Positions 47,282 through 55,738 of a stretch of DNA of 64,000 bases are shown here, one piece after another. Each line of letters begins with the position of its first letter. Within the stretch, counting starts at the first letter, position 1. The notes under the pieces are model-generated. The model ran no database searches. It was not told the DNA's origin and was given only the letters and a program-made list of their open reading frames with translations. The translations under genes were made by a program, and so were the position numbers. Source of the stretch: Herbiconiux gentiana (lineage in GTDB: Bacteria > Actinomycetota > Actinomycetes > Actinomycetales > Microbacteriaceae); NCBI RefSeq assembly GCF_024978135.1, contig NZ_JANTEZ010000002.1, positions 648,507 to 712,506 of the forward strand, in the 5' to 3' direction.

Positions 47282-48091
47282 GTGCCGGATGGGGAGCGGA
47301 GTCCGTACGCGGCGCTGCGGGCGGGCATCCTGAATCTCGATCAGGTGCCCGGGGAGCGGCTGAGCGAGCGGGGCCTGGAGGGGCTGCTCGGGGCGTCGCG
47401 CACGCCGATCCGGGCGGCGCTGATGCGGCTGGAGGCCGAGGGGCTCGTGCGGCGTGAGGGTCGCGGCTGGCAGGTGACGCCGATCGACCTCACGGAGGTG
47501 CGGGCGGTCGCGGAGTTCCGGGAGGCGGTCGAGGGGGCCGTGGCGCTGCTCGCGGCCACCCGCGCCACCGACGACGAGCTCGCCGCCCTGGCCGAACTCG
47601 CCCGCGCCGGCGACGCCGCCGCCGTGGCGACCACTGGCAACGCAGGCCTGATCGCGACCGCCGCCGACGCAGGCGCGCGCGCACACCTGGACCCTGACGC
47701 CGAGCCGACCTCCGGCGTCGAAGCCGCGCGAACGATCGGCGTCGAGGGCGACGGCGACGAGGAGGCGGGCGTCCGGGCCGGCGACGCGTTCCACCTCGCG
47801 CTCGCCGGGCTCAGCGGCAACCCGTTCCTCGTGCAGTCGATGCGCGACGTGCTCACCCGCCTCAGCCGCACCCGCTGGCTCGACGTGCGCACGCCCGAGT
47901 CGCGCGCCTCCGCCCGCCGCGAGCACCTCGCCATCGTCGAAGCACTGGCCGCCCGCGACGGCGAACGGGCCCGCGACCTGGTGGTGGCGCACGGCCGGGG
48001 CACCCGCGACCGCATCCTCACCCACCTCACCGACGAGCGACGACGGATGCGCGGCCGCGGCATCGCGATCGTGGAGTCGACGCCGGCCTGA
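47282..48091 (+). CDS. GntR family regulator (FadR/FCD type)
   Basis: The 269-aa regulator has an N-terminal wHTH (RAGILNLDQVPGERLSERGLEGLLGASRTPIRAALMRLEAEGLVRREGRGWQV) and an all-helical FCD domain. Ligand/metal residues are suggested by AFHLALAGLSGNPFLVQSM and REHLAIVEALAARDGERARDLVVAHGRG. Between them is an extra Ala/Gly/Asp-rich linker of about 60 residues (residues 105-165), not usual in the family. The GTG at 47282 is preceded by the probable operator. It is divergent from the MFS gene it likely regulates. Confidence 0.88.
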   Translation: MPDGERSPYAALRAGILNLDQVPGERLSERGLEGLLGASRTPIRAALMRLEAEGLVRREGRGWQVTPIDLTEVRAVAEFREAVEGAVALLAATRATDDELAALAELARAGDAAAVATTGNAGLIATAADAGARAHLDPDAEPTSGVEAARTIGVEGDGDEEAGVRAGDAFHLALAGLSGNPFLVQSMRDVLTRLSRTRWLDVRTPESRASARREHLAIVEALAARDGERARDLVVAHGRGTRDRILTHLTDERRRMRGRGIAIVESTPA

Positions 48092-48099
48092 CGGTAATG

Positions 48100-48149
48100 A
48101 CACCATTCTGGTGTTGACGTGACACCATCGTGGTGTCATAGTGGTGACA
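48100..48149 (+). promoter_or_regulatory. RHH promoter with operator array and leaderless start
   Basis: Two palindromes, ACACCA-TTC-TGGTGT (48100-48114) and TGACACCA-TCG-TGGTGTCA (48120-48138), have centres 22 bp apart; a further half-site TGGTGACA spans 48142-48149. TTGACG (48114-48119) and CATAGT (48137-48142) are spaced 17 bp, so the second palindrome fills the spacer. The predicted transcription start coincides with the ATG at 48149. Confidence 0.7.
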
Positions 48150-48637
48150 TGGACATCGGACAGTACGTCACCGAACTGCAGCGCCAGCTCACCGACACCG
48201 CCGAGAACGGCACGCACGAGACCCGTGCCGTCGCGGAGCGGATCGCGGCCGGGCTCGACGCCGCCACCCGGATCGTGCTGCTCGACGCCCTGTCGGCCGC
48301 CGCCGGCGAGATCACGCGCGACCTCGCCCCCGGATCGGTCGACCTCCGCCTCCGCGGCCGCGAGGTCGAGTTCGTGGTCACGGCGCCGGGCGCCGAGTCC
48401 GAGCCCGACGAGCAGCCGGGTGCGAGCGTCGATCTGAACGACGCGAGCACCTCCCGCACCACCCTCCGTCTGCCCGACGCCCTGAAGGCCCAGGTCGACG
48501 ACGCCGCGGCAGCCGACGGGCTGTCCGTGAACACCTGGCTCGTCCGGGCGGTGGCGTCGGCCCTCCAGCCGAAGCAGCGCCGCTCGGCGCAGCGCAGCCT
48601 CCGCACCGGCGACAACTTCGCCGGCTGGGCCCGATAG
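48149..48637 (+). CDS. Ribbon-helix-helix regulator (HicB/Arc-like)
   Basis: The 162-aa protein carries a C-terminal ribbon-helix-helix: TTLRLPDALKAQVDDAAAADGLSVNTWLVRAVASAL (about residues 105-140), where the strand TTLRLP and the N-cap SVNTW are typical of Arc/MetJ and HicB-type DNA-binding parts. The N-terminal 90 residues form a separate helical/beta domain. A basic tail follows. Such genes are often annotated as HicB antitoxins, but no HicA-like toxin gene is present. Instead a DUF4097 gene and an ABC exporter follow on the same strand. An autoregulatory repressor of this export locus is more likely. The start ATG coincides with the predicted transcription start. Confidence 0.83.
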   Translation: MDIGQYVTELQRQLTDTAENGTHETRAVAERIAAGLDAATRIVLLDALSAAAGEITRDLAPGSVDLRLRGREVEFVVTAPGAESEPDEQPGASVDLNDASTSRTTLRLPDALKAQVDDAAAADGLSVNTWLVRAVASALQPKQRRSAQRSLRTGDNFAGWAR

Positions 48638-48843
48638 GGCCTGCCCCGCACACCGGTCCGGCACCACCGCCACCACCGGTCCGATACCGCCGGCACCAGC
48701 GGCACCACCAGCACCACAGGCACTACCGGCACCAGGTCCCAGGTACCGCCAACACCACCAGCGCCTCCGCCCGAACCCGCCCCCACCGGGTCGATCGGTC
48801 GCGCCCTCCACCAACCCCCACACCCAGAAAGGGTCGCGCCAGC

Positions 48844-49689
48844 ATGCCGTCCTTCGACACCCCCTCCCCCATCGATCTCGCGATCGACCTCCCCGTCGGC
48901 GCCATCGACGTCGTCGCCTCCGACCGCTCCGACACCGTCGTGACGGTCAGCCCCACCAACGCCGCGAAGGCCGTCGACCGGCGCGGTGCCGACGAGACGC
49001 GCGTCGACTTCGACGGCTCCCGTCTCACGATCACCGGCCCGAAACCGCGCCTCAGCTGGATCGGCCCCACCGAGTCGGTCGACCTCCGCATAGAGCTCCC
49101 CACCGGATCGCGGCTGACCGCCGAGATCGCGGTCGGCGGGGTGCGCAGCTCGGGCCGGCTCGGCGCGACGCGCATCAAGAGCTCCACCGGCTGGGTCGAG
49201 CTCGACGGCACCGGCGATCTCTGGGTGCGGGCCGGCCACGGCAACGTCACCGTCGCGGCCGCCGAGGGATCGGCGGAGATCACCGCCGACCACGGCCAGA
49301 TCAGGCTCGGCTCGGTCGGCGGCGACGTCGTGCTGAAGGCCTCCCACGGCACCGTCACGATCGGCGAGTCGGCCGGTGACGTCGACGCGAAGCTCTCCTA
49401 CGGCGATCTCGAGATCACCAGGGCGCTCGCCTCGGTGACCGGGCGCACGGCGTACGGCAGCGTCCACCTGCACGAGGTGTCGGGTGGCTCGATCCAGGTC
49501 GACAGCGGCTACGGCCAGCTCACGATCGGGGTGCGGCCGGGCGTCCCGGCCTGGCTAGACCTCTCCTCCAAGGAGGGCCATGTGCGCAACGAGCTCCAGG
49601 GCGACCACGCCCCGGCCGCCGGCGAGCAGACCGTCGCGGTGCGGGCGCGCACGCAGTTCGGCGACATCACGATCCGGCGGGCACGATGA
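48844..49689 (+). CDS. DUF4097 beta-strand repeat protein
   Basis: The 281-aa protein consists mostly of short beta strands with Gly/Asp turns (DLAIDLPVGAIDVVASDRSDTVVTVSP..., VDLRIELPTGSRLTAEIAVGGVRSSGRLG, GNVTVAAAEGSAEITADHGQIRLGSVGGDVVLKASHG). This repeat is characteristic of DUF4097, a family of right-handed beta-helix-like proteins often near stress-response regulators. No signal peptide is seen, so it is cytosolic. It has an SD (AGAAAGGG) and is followed by an overlapping ABC ATPase gene (ATGA). Its role in the exporter locus is unknown. Confidence 0.85.
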   Translation: MPSFDTPSPIDLAIDLPVGAIDVVASDRSDTVVTVSPTNAAKAVDRRGADETRVDFDGSRLTITGPKPRLSWIGPTESVDLRIELPTGSRLTAEIAVGGVRSSGRLGATRIKSSTGWVELDGTGDLWVRAGHGNVTVAAAEGSAEITADHGQIRLGSVGGDVVLKASHGTVTIGESAGDVDAKLSYGDLEITRALASVTGRTAYGSVHLHEVSGGSIQVDSGYGQLTIGVRPGVPAWLDLSSKEGHVRNELQGDHAPAAGEQTVAVRARTQFGDITIRRAR

Positions 49690-50660
49690 ACGCCGCGAAC
49701 CCGGCCGGCGCCGCCACTGTCGCGCCCCGCGCACCCGCCGCCGCGATCGAGGTGCGCGGCCTCCGCAAGTCCTACGGCACCCGGCTCGTCCTCGACGACG
49801 TCGATCTCACCGTGGCCGCCGGCACCGTCACGGCGCTGCTCGGCCCGAACGGTGCGGGCAAGACGACGGCGGTGCACATCCTCTCGACCCTCGTGCGACC
49901 GGATGCCGGGTCCGTCGCGATCGCCGGCCACGACGTCGTGCGCGACACGGCCGCGGTGCGCGCATCCATCGGCCTCACCGGCCAGTTCTCGGCGGTCGAC
50001 ACGCTGCTCACGGGCGAGGAGAACCTGCTGCTGATGGGCCGCCTGCGCCACCTCGGCCGCCGCGCCGCGAAGGCCAGGGCGGCCGAGCTGCTCGAGCGCT
50101 TCGACCTGGTCGACGCCGCCCGCACACCGCTCGCCACCTACTCGGGCGGTATGCAGCGCCGGCTCGACCTCGCGATGACCCTCGTCGAACGCCCGGCCGT
50201 GATCGTGCTCGACGAGCCGACCACCGGTCTCGACCCGCGCAGTCGACGCACCCTCTGGGGCATCGTGCGCGAGCTCGTGGCCGAGGGCACGACTGTGCTG
50301 CTCACCACGCAGTACCTCGACGAGGCCGACGCGCTCGCCGACCGCATCGCGGTGCTCGACGGCGGCCGCATCGTCGCCGAGGGCACACCCGACGCGCTCA
50401 AGCGGCTGGTGCCGGGCGGGCACCTCCGGCTCAGCTTCGCGGATGCTCCCGCCTACGACTCGGCCGCGACACTGCTCCCCGACGCCACGCGCGACGACGC
50501 CTCCCTCGTGCTGACGGTCGCGACCGCCGGCGGCACGGGCACCCTCCGCACCGTGCTCGACCGCCTCGACGCGGCCGAGCTGCCCCTCGAGGACCTCAGC
50601 ATCCACACCCCCGACCTCGACGACGTCTTCTTCGCACTCACGAAGGGATCAGCATCATGA
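49686..50660 (+). CDS. ABC exporter ATP-binding protein (DrrA-like)
   Basis: The 324-aa ATPase has Walker A (GPNGAGKTTAV, about residues 56-66), signature motif YSGGMQRRLDLAM, Walker B VIVLDEPTTGLDPRSR and an H-loop in TTQYLDEADALADR. The C-terminal part (residues 230-320) is the DrrA-type extension. It likely powers drug or lipid export by the permease encoded next (4-bp overlap). Together they form a DrrAB-type two-component exporter. The DUF4097 gene upstream overlaps it as well. Confidence 0.93.
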   Translation: MNAANPAGAATVAPRAPAAAIEVRGLRKSYGTRLVLDDVDLTVAAGTVTALLGPNGAGKTTAVHILSTLVRPDAGSVAIAGHDVVRDTAAVRASIGLTGQFSAVDTLLTGEENLLLMGRLRHLGRRAAKARAAELLERFDLVDAARTPLATYSGGMQRRLDLAMTLVERPAVIVLDEPTTGLDPRSRRTLWGIVRELVAEGTTVLLTTQYLDEADALADRIAVLDGGRIVAEGTPDALKRLVPGGHLRLSFADAPAYDSAATLLPDATRDDASLVLTVATAGGTGTLRTVLDRLDAAELPLEDLSIHTPDLDDVFFALTKGSAS

Positions 50661-51508
50661 CCACCGCCATCGACCGCCCGGCATCACCCCGGGGCGGCGG
50701 CGCGGGCAGCAATGGCCCCCGCTCCCACGTGCTCGCCGACACGCTCACCATGCTCGACCGCACGATGCTGCACCTCGTGCGCTACCCCGGCCTGTCGGTC
50801 TTCACGATCGTCGGCCCCGTCGTGATCCTGCTGCTGTTCGTCTTCGTACTCGGCGGCACCCTCGGGGCCGGCCTCCCGGGCGTCGACCCCGCGGGCGGGC
50901 GAGCCGCCTACCTCGCCTACGTGCTGCCGGGCATCCTGGCGATCACCATCGCGGGCACCGCCGGTGGCACCGCCACCACCGTGTCGATGGACATGACCCA
51001 GGGCATCACCGCCCGCTTCCGCACCATGGCGATCGCGCGGGCGTCCGTTCTCGCGGGTCACGTGCTGGGCAACACGATCCAGGCGCTGATCGCCGTGGCG
51101 CTCGTTCTCGGCGTCGGGCTCGCGATCGGGTTCCGGCCGAGCGCCGGGCCGCTCGAGTGGCTCGCCACGGCCGGGATGCTCGCGCTCGTCGCGTTCGCGA
51201 TCACCTGGCTCGGAGTCGCGATGGGCATGCAGGCGAAGTCGGTCGAGACGGCCAGCAACCTGCCGCTCGTGCTGACCTTCCTGCCACTCCTCGGCAGCGG
51301 CTTCGTGCCGGCCGACTCGATGCCCGACTGGCTGCAGGGCTTCGCGGCGTACCAGCCGTTCACCCCGATCATCGAGACCCTGCGTGGGCTGCTGCTCAGC
51401 ACACCCCTCGGCTGGAGCCCGGCGCTGGCGGTCGGCTGGTGCCTCGTGCTCGCGGTCGGCGGCTACGTGTGGTCGCGCATCCTGTACGAGCGCCGCTCGG
51501 TGCGGTGA
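50657..51508 (+). CDS. ABC-2 type permease (DrrB-like)
   Basis: The 283-aa membrane component of the exporter has about six hydrophobic segments (YPGLSVFTIVGPVVILLLFVFVLG, AAYLAYVLPGILAITIAGTAGG..., VLGNTIQALIAVALVLGVGLAIGF, MLALVAFAITWLGVAMG, LPLVLTFLPLLGSGFV, ALAVGWCLVLAVGGYVWSRIL). It starts inside the ATPase stop. The DrrB pattern FRTMAIARASVLAGH and the conserved SGFVPADSMPDWLQGFAAYQPFTPIIETLRGLL are visible. It is the last gene of the RHH-DUF4097-DrrAB cluster. Confidence 0.92.
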   Translation: MTTAIDRPASPRGGGAGSNGPRSHVLADTLTMLDRTMLHLVRYPGLSVFTIVGPVVILLLFVFVLGGTLGAGLPGVDPAGGRAAYLAYVLPGILAITIAGTAGGTATTVSMDMTQGITARFRTMAIARASVLAGHVLGNTIQALIAVALVLGVGLAIGFRPSAGPLEWLATAGMLALVAFAITWLGVAMGMQAKSVETASNLPLVLTFLPLLGSGFVPADSMPDWLQGFAAYQPFTPIIETLRGLLLSTPLGWSPALAVGWCLVLAVGGYVWSRILYERRSVR

Positions 51509-51565
51509 CCGGCCGGGTGGCCAGGCGCCAATAGCGCCCCAGCCGGAGCGCCCGGCGCCGGCCCG

Positions 51566-52060
51566 TCAGGCGCTGTCGCGGATCGTGAGCGCGAACGCCC
51601 GCACGTGCGACCGCAGCGCCTCGATCCGCTTCAGCCGCGCCGCCTCGCGGTCGAAGCCGGGATAGGCGAGCGGCGGCAGCTTTCGCACGTTGCCCGAGCA
51701 CTGGAACTCGTCGCAGACGAGCGCACCGACCGTGTCGCCGTTGCGACCGGCCCGCCCGCCGCGCTTGGCGCCGAAGAACACGACGTCGTTCGGCAGCGTG
51801 ACGTCGTCGCACCACGAGCACTGCGGCCGGCTGCGGGTCGAGGCCTCGGCCTGGCGCAGCAGCACGCCGACGGGTGAGCCGTCGACGTCGGCGACGACGT
51901 AGCCGAGCTGGGGCTGCTTGCGGTCGCGCCAGCCGAGGTAGTCGAGGTCGGTCCAGCGCAGGGCGTCGAGGCCGGGCAGCACGATGCCGGCCCGCTCGCG
52001 CTGGGAGGTGTTGACGAAGGAGGCGCGCAGCTGCGCGTCGGTGAAGGGGGTCATGGTCAT
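51566..52060 (-). CDS. FBP domain protein (treble-clef zinc finger)
   Basis: The 164-aa protein belongs to the FBP (FusB-like, elongation factor G-binding) family found in actinobacteria. The N-terminal part (TPFTDAQLRASFVNTSQRERAGIVLPGLDALRWTDLDYLGWRD) precedes the zinc module QCSWCDDVT...ALVCDEFQCSGNVRK with four Cys. FusB proteins bind EF-G and can release it from ribosomes stalled by fusidic acid; here such a role is only suggested by family. ATG 52060 is used; ATG 52054 is equally possible. Confidence 0.85.
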   Translation of the reverse strand: MTMTPFTDAQLRASFVNTSQRERAGIVLPGLDALRWTDLDYLGWRDRKQPQLGYVVADVDGSPVGVLLRQAEASTRSRPQCSWCDDVTLPNDVVFFGAKRGGRAGRNGDTVGALVCDEFQCSGNVRKLPPLAYPGFDREAARLKRIEALRSHVRAFALTIRDSA

Positions 52061-52272
52061 CCTGTTCCTGTCGCCCGGGCAGGTCGCCACAGGCTGATCT
52101 CGTTCAGGGCCCGGCCGGCAGCCGAACCCGGGCGGCACCGCGGTGCCGGGGGTGTTCTCGAGAGGGAACGGCTCTATCTGCCGCCGGCCGAACGGCCGAC
52201 GACCTCCTGCCGGCGCGAGGCCGTGAGGGCTGCCCGTGAGGGGCCCGAGACGAGCGGATGCACGCCAGAAGT

Positions 52273-52401
52273 CTACGCCCGTCGCCCACCCGCGCTGCCG
52301 GGACGCACGGGAACGCGACGGTAGCCGTCTCGCAGCATCACGATCACGGTCGAGACGACGGCGACGACGGCCAGGACGAGGAGAACCAGGAAGAATACCA
52401 T
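52273..52401 (-). CDS. Small (42-aa) membrane protein, unknown
   Basis: No family recognised. It starts VFFLVLLVLAVVAVVSTVIV, a single strong membrane helix, then the basic tail RRVPVRPGSAGGRRA, so the C-terminus should stay inside. There is no SD; instead the ATG abuts the 3' arm of a long inverted repeat (52402-52472), which could hide or expose it. A longer in-frame start is not credible because the extra residues are unlike the rest. Probability that it is expressed is moderate. Confidence 0.5.
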   Translation of the reverse strand: MVFFLVLLVLAVVAVVSTVIVMLRDGYRRVPVRPGSAGGRRA

Positions 52402-52472
52402 GGCAGTAACGGTACGGAAGGGGTGATCCCGCCACGAGTGGCAGCACTGCCCCCTTCCGTACAATTACTGCC
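52402..52472. repeat. Long inverted repeat with 22-bp arms
   Basis: Arms GGCAGTAA/TTACTGCC and GTACGGAAGGGG/CCCCTTCCGTAC are separated by a two-base mismatch and enclose a 27-bp loop that holds a second hairpin, GCCAC/GTGGC. It lies between the secreted-protein gene end and the ATG of the 42-aa gene. It can form a large hairpin in either direction and could be an operator, an attenuator or a mobile-element trace. Confidence 0.85.
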
Positions 52473-52477
52473 AGAGG

Positions 52478-54619
52478 TCAGCCCGCCGGCAGCGCCAGGG
52501 CGAACCCGGCGGCCGGCAGCCGCACCGCGGCGGGCCCGTCGATCGACAGGGTGTCGACCAGCGCACCGCCGGCGTCGTAGACGCTCAGCGTCTGAGCGAC
52601 ACCGGTGGAGCCGACCACCGCGTCCTGAGCCGAGGAGAGCGAGTTCTGCACGAGCGACGCCGATCCGCCCGAGCCCGACGCGCGGAGGCTCGACACCGTC
52701 GGCCGCACCAGCAGCGCGTCGACCTTCGTCGAACCGCCGATCCCGCGCACGGTCAGCGCCGAGGTGCCGGCCGGCACGAACCGGTCGAGCGCCACCGGCA
52801 GCAGCGCTCCCGGCACCGCGGTGATGCCCTGCGGCCCCACCTCGGCCTTCACCGTGCCGAGCGGCTTGTTCCCCGCCTTCCACTGCGACTTCGGCGTGGC
52901 CTCGATGCCGCCCTTCTCGACCTGCCAGAGCACCGGCTCGACGATCCGCGCCCCCGCCGCCGCGGGCAGGGACAGCGTGGCGGTCTGCCCCTTCGCCACC
53001 TCGAGGTACGAGCCGCTCCACGACGACTCCCCCGTCCAGCTCGACTCCGGCGTCACGACGGTGCCACCCGCGCCACCGGCACCCGTGCCGCCCGACACAG
53101 CCGTCTCGGCCTCGACCACGGTGAGGCCGTCGCGGGCATCGAGCGTGGTGAGCGAGGTCGCCAGCGCGGCCACGTCGGGATGCGCATCCAGCGCCAGCAT
53201 CGACAGCAGCCCGTGGATGGTCGACTCGGCGCCCGAGTTGCGGTTGATCGACCCGTCGGGCTGGATGCCGTCGTAAGTCACCCCGGTCGCCGGGTCGTAC
53301 ATCGGCGACGCCGCCGGGTTCAGCCCGAAGAACCAGGCCGCCTGTACACCCGCGAGATCGGCGAGCCCGGGCAGTCCCGCCGCGTCGGCCGTCGCGAGCA
53401 GGTTCTGCACCCGCGAGTCGGCGCCGTAGGCGATCTGCACCCGCTCGGTGGGCGAGGGGTACCAGCCGTTGTCGGGCCCGCCCGCCGTCAGCAGCGTCGG
53501 CGCGAACTGCGCGCTCTCGACGATCGCGGGCGCCCGCAGCTGCTCGTCGTCGAGGGCGACGGATGCTCGCGCCAGCGCTCCCGCCATCTGCGACGACCAC
53601 GCGTGCCACATCGAACGCGACTCCGCCCACGGCAGCGCCGCCCCGTAGGGCCACGCCTGCGCGGCGTCCCCGCTCGAACCGGCCCCGCCGGAGCCGCGCG
53701 CCGCCTCCCCCGTCGCGCCCGCGGTCGTGCCGGCGTACGCGGCCACGCCCTCGGCCAGCTTCACCGTGCTGTCGCGCACAGCGGTGTCGTCGGGAGCGGC
53801 CTCGACATAGGCCGAGAGACCGAGCAGTGCCTCGGCCGTCGCATCCGCCCCGTTGACGATCAGCCAGGCCGGAACCTCGACGCCGTCGGCCTGCTCGTAC
53901 TCGCCGTAGCGGTCGAGCACCTCGCGGTCGACCGCGGCGACGCCGAGCTGCAGGCGCTGCTGCAGGAAGGCGGCGAACGCCGGATCGCTGTCGCGGAACG
54001 CCGCGTAGCCCTCGCCGAGGGCCCAGAGCGAGCGGGCCAGCCAGTAGCTCTCGGCCGAGTCGCTCGGGTCGGGCAGTTCCACGGGCTCGGCGCTCGGGTT
54101 GAGCTCGCCGTCGGGCTGCATCCAGAGCACGACGTTGCCGGCGTCGGCCCCGGTGGTGGTCTGGAAGTAGGCGAGCGCCCGCAGCACCTCGTAGGCCTTC
54201 TCGCGGCTGGCCTCGTCGCCCGTCTGCTGCCAGTGCCGCAGGTAGACCACGGCGGCCCGGGAGACGTCGTCGCTGTTGAAGGCGCCCTGGCCGTAGTCGC
54301 CCGTGGCGGGGTCGAGCGGCCCGCCGCCCACGCGCTCGAAGGTGCCGCCGTCGCGGGCGTCGGCGTAGGTCCAGGGCAGGGTGAGCGTGGGGTCGGCGTC
54401 GAGCCGGTAGCTCGTGTGCCCCTCGACCGCCGCCGGGCTCACCTCGTCGAGCAGGAAGTCGAGGTGCGCCGTGTTCGTCAGCGCCGTCGGGCTCCCACCC
54501 GGGGCGCTCGGCACGGCGGTCGCGCCCCACGCCGGGGCCGCAGCGGCCGCACCCCCCGCCACCAGCGTCAGGGCCGCCAGCGCGGCGACCGTCCGTCTCG
54601 TCGTCAGCGTGCTCGTCAT
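52478..54619 (-). CDS. Large secreted protein, probable six-hairpin glycosidase-like enzyme
   Basis: The 713-aa protein has a signal peptide (TRRTVAALAALTLVAGGAAAAAPAWGA). Residues 50-450 are helix-rich and resemble an (alpha/alpha)-barrel polysaccharide-degrading enzyme: DDVSRAAVVYLRHWQQTGD, SAESYWLARSLWALGEGYAAF, WAESRSMWHAWSSQMAGALA and NRNSGAESTIHGLLSMLAL. Residues 470-600 look like a beta-sandwich carbohydrate-binding region, and the rest is a beta-rich tail without wall-anchor motif. It is the last gene of the LacI-SBP-permease-GH130 locus, so it presumably releases oligosaccharides outside the cell. I cannot assign it to a glycoside hydrolase family. Confidence 0.7.
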   Translation of the reverse strand: MTSTLTTRRTVAALAALTLVAGGAAAAAPAWGATAVPSAPGGSPTALTNTAHLDFLLDEVSPAAVEGHTSYRLDADPTLTLPWTYADARDGGTFERVGGGPLDPATGDYGQGAFNSDDVSRAAVVYLRHWQQTGDEASREKAYEVLRALAYFQTTTGADAGNVVLWMQPDGELNPSAEPVELPDPSDSAESYWLARSLWALGEGYAAFRDSDPAFAAFLQQRLQLGVAAVDREVLDRYGEYEQADGVEVPAWLIVNGADATAEALLGLSAYVEAAPDDTAVRDSTVKLAEGVAAYAGTTAGATGEAARGSGGAGSSGDAAQAWPYGAALPWAESRSMWHAWSSQMAGALARASVALDDEQLRAPAIVESAQFAPTLLTAGGPDNGWYPSPTERVQIAYGADSRVQNLLATADAAGLPGLADLAGVQAAWFFGLNPAASPMYDPATGVTYDGIQPDGSINRNSGAESTIHGLLSMLALDAHPDVAALATSLTTLDARDGLTVVEAETAVSGGTGAGGAGGTVVTPESSWTGESSWSGSYLEVAKGQTATLSLPAAAGARIVEPVLWQVEKGGIEATPKSQWKAGNKPLGTVKAEVGPQGITAVPGALLPVALDRFVPAGTSALTVRGIGGSTKVDALLVRPTVSSLRASGSGGSASLVQNSLSSAQDAVVGSTGVAQTLSVYDAGGALVDTLSIDGPAAVRLPAAGFALALPAG

Positions 54620-54662
54620 CGAATGCGCCTTCCAGTAGTGGGGGTGGGGGGGGTGGGCCGGC

Positions 54663-55736
54663 CTAGGTGTGCAGCAGCCGGGCGACGCCGATCTTCGAGT
54701 CGGCCATGCCGTAGAACACGAAGTGCTGCCCGTCGATCTCCTCGATCGCGGTCGGGAAGACGACGTTCGGCACGATGCCGCTGCGCTCCTCCTCGGTCTC
54801 GGGTGCGAGCAGCGGCTCGGCCGTGCGGGCGATCACCCTCGAGGGGTCGTCGCCGTCGAGCAGGATGGCGCCGGCCGCGTAGTTCACCTTCTGCTGCTGC
54901 GCGAAGGCGTTGTCGATCACGCCGGTGACGCCGTGGTGGATGAGCAGCCAGCCCTCGGGCACCCGGAGGGGTGCCGGCCCGCCGCCGATCTTGACCTCCT
55001 CGAACGGGAACTCGGGGCCCGCGAGGAAGCGGTGGCGCGTCCAGCGAGTGAGTTCGGCGAGGTCGCGCTCGACGGCGGCGACGGGCACGTAGCTGATCCA
55101 GATGCTCTGCCGGGCATCCGTCACCCCCGCCGGAAGGCGCACACCCTCGCCGGGGCGCGTCTCGCCGAGGTCCCACATCGGCCGGTGCAGCACCGCGAAC
55201 GACGGCGTGCCGTCGGGTGCCGTGACGGGTTCGGGGAAGAACACCGTGTCCTTGTTGTGGAACAGCCCGAGGTCGATGTCGAGTGCGTCGTCGTAGGCGA
55301 AGGTCACGGGCCCGAGACGTCGCCACTCGCGAAGGTCCTCCGACACGGCGAGCGCCGTGCGCGGGCCGAGCGGACCGTAGGCGACGTAGGTCATGACGTG
55401 CAGGCCGAGCGCCTCGATGAAGGTGACCCGCGGGTCCTCGGTGCCGGCGTTGTGGGCGCCCTGCTCGAATCCGCGGTCGGGGGCGAGCACCACCCCCTCG
55501 CGCTCGACGCCGACGGGCACGCCGTCGTCGGACAGCACGACCCGGGCGAGGCCGACGCGGGAGACGTTGCCGGTCGCGACGAGTCGCGGCAGCAGGTAGA
55601 GGGTGCCGTCGGGCGCGCGCCCCGAGGCCGGGTTCAGCACCCCCTCGGCCTCCAGCTCGTTGCCGGGCTCCGGCTCCATCACGATGCCGGCGCGCTCGAG
55701 GCGGTAGGGCACGGTGGTCGATGTGGTGGTGGGCAT
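54663..55736 (-). CDS. GH130 family glycoside phosphorylase/hydrolase
   Basis: The 357-aa protein is a five-bladed propeller of the GH130 type, which phosphorolyses beta-1,4- or beta-1,2-mannosides. Visible landmarks are NPASGRAPDGTLYLLPRLV, GTEDPRVTFIEALGLHVMTYVAYGP (the catalytic Asp region), HNKDTVFFPEPV, KIGGGPAPLRVPEGWLLIHHGVTG and FVFYGMADSKIGVARL. Two ATGs are possible: 55736 fits the SD (AAAGGATG) best, while 55742 overlaps the permease stop. The context of a sugar ABC importer supports intracellular degradation of imported mannose-containing oligosaccharides. Confidence 0.9.
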   Translation of the reverse strand: MPTTTSTTVPYRLERAGIVMEPEPGNELEAEGVLNPASGRAPDGTLYLLPRLVATGNVSRVGLARVVLSDDGVPVGVEREGVVLAPDRGFEQGAHNAGTEDPRVTFIEALGLHVMTYVAYGPLGPRTALAVSEDLREWRRLGPVTFAYDDALDIDLGLFHNKDTVFFPEPVTAPDGTPSFAVLHRPMWDLGETRPGEGVRLPAGVTDARQSIWISYVPVAAVERDLAELTRWTRHRFLAGPEFPFEEVKIGGGPAPLRVPEGWLLIHHGVTGVIDNAFAQQQKVNYAAGAILLDGDDPSRVIARTAEPLLAPETEEERSGIVPNVVFPTAIEEIDGQHFVFYGMADSKIGVARLLHT

Positions 55737-55738
55737 GG

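Noticed and set aside
48149..48637. A HicAB toxin-antitoxin system
   Set aside because: The RHH protein resembles HicB's DNA-binding part, but no HicA-type gene is next to it; an exporter locus follows.
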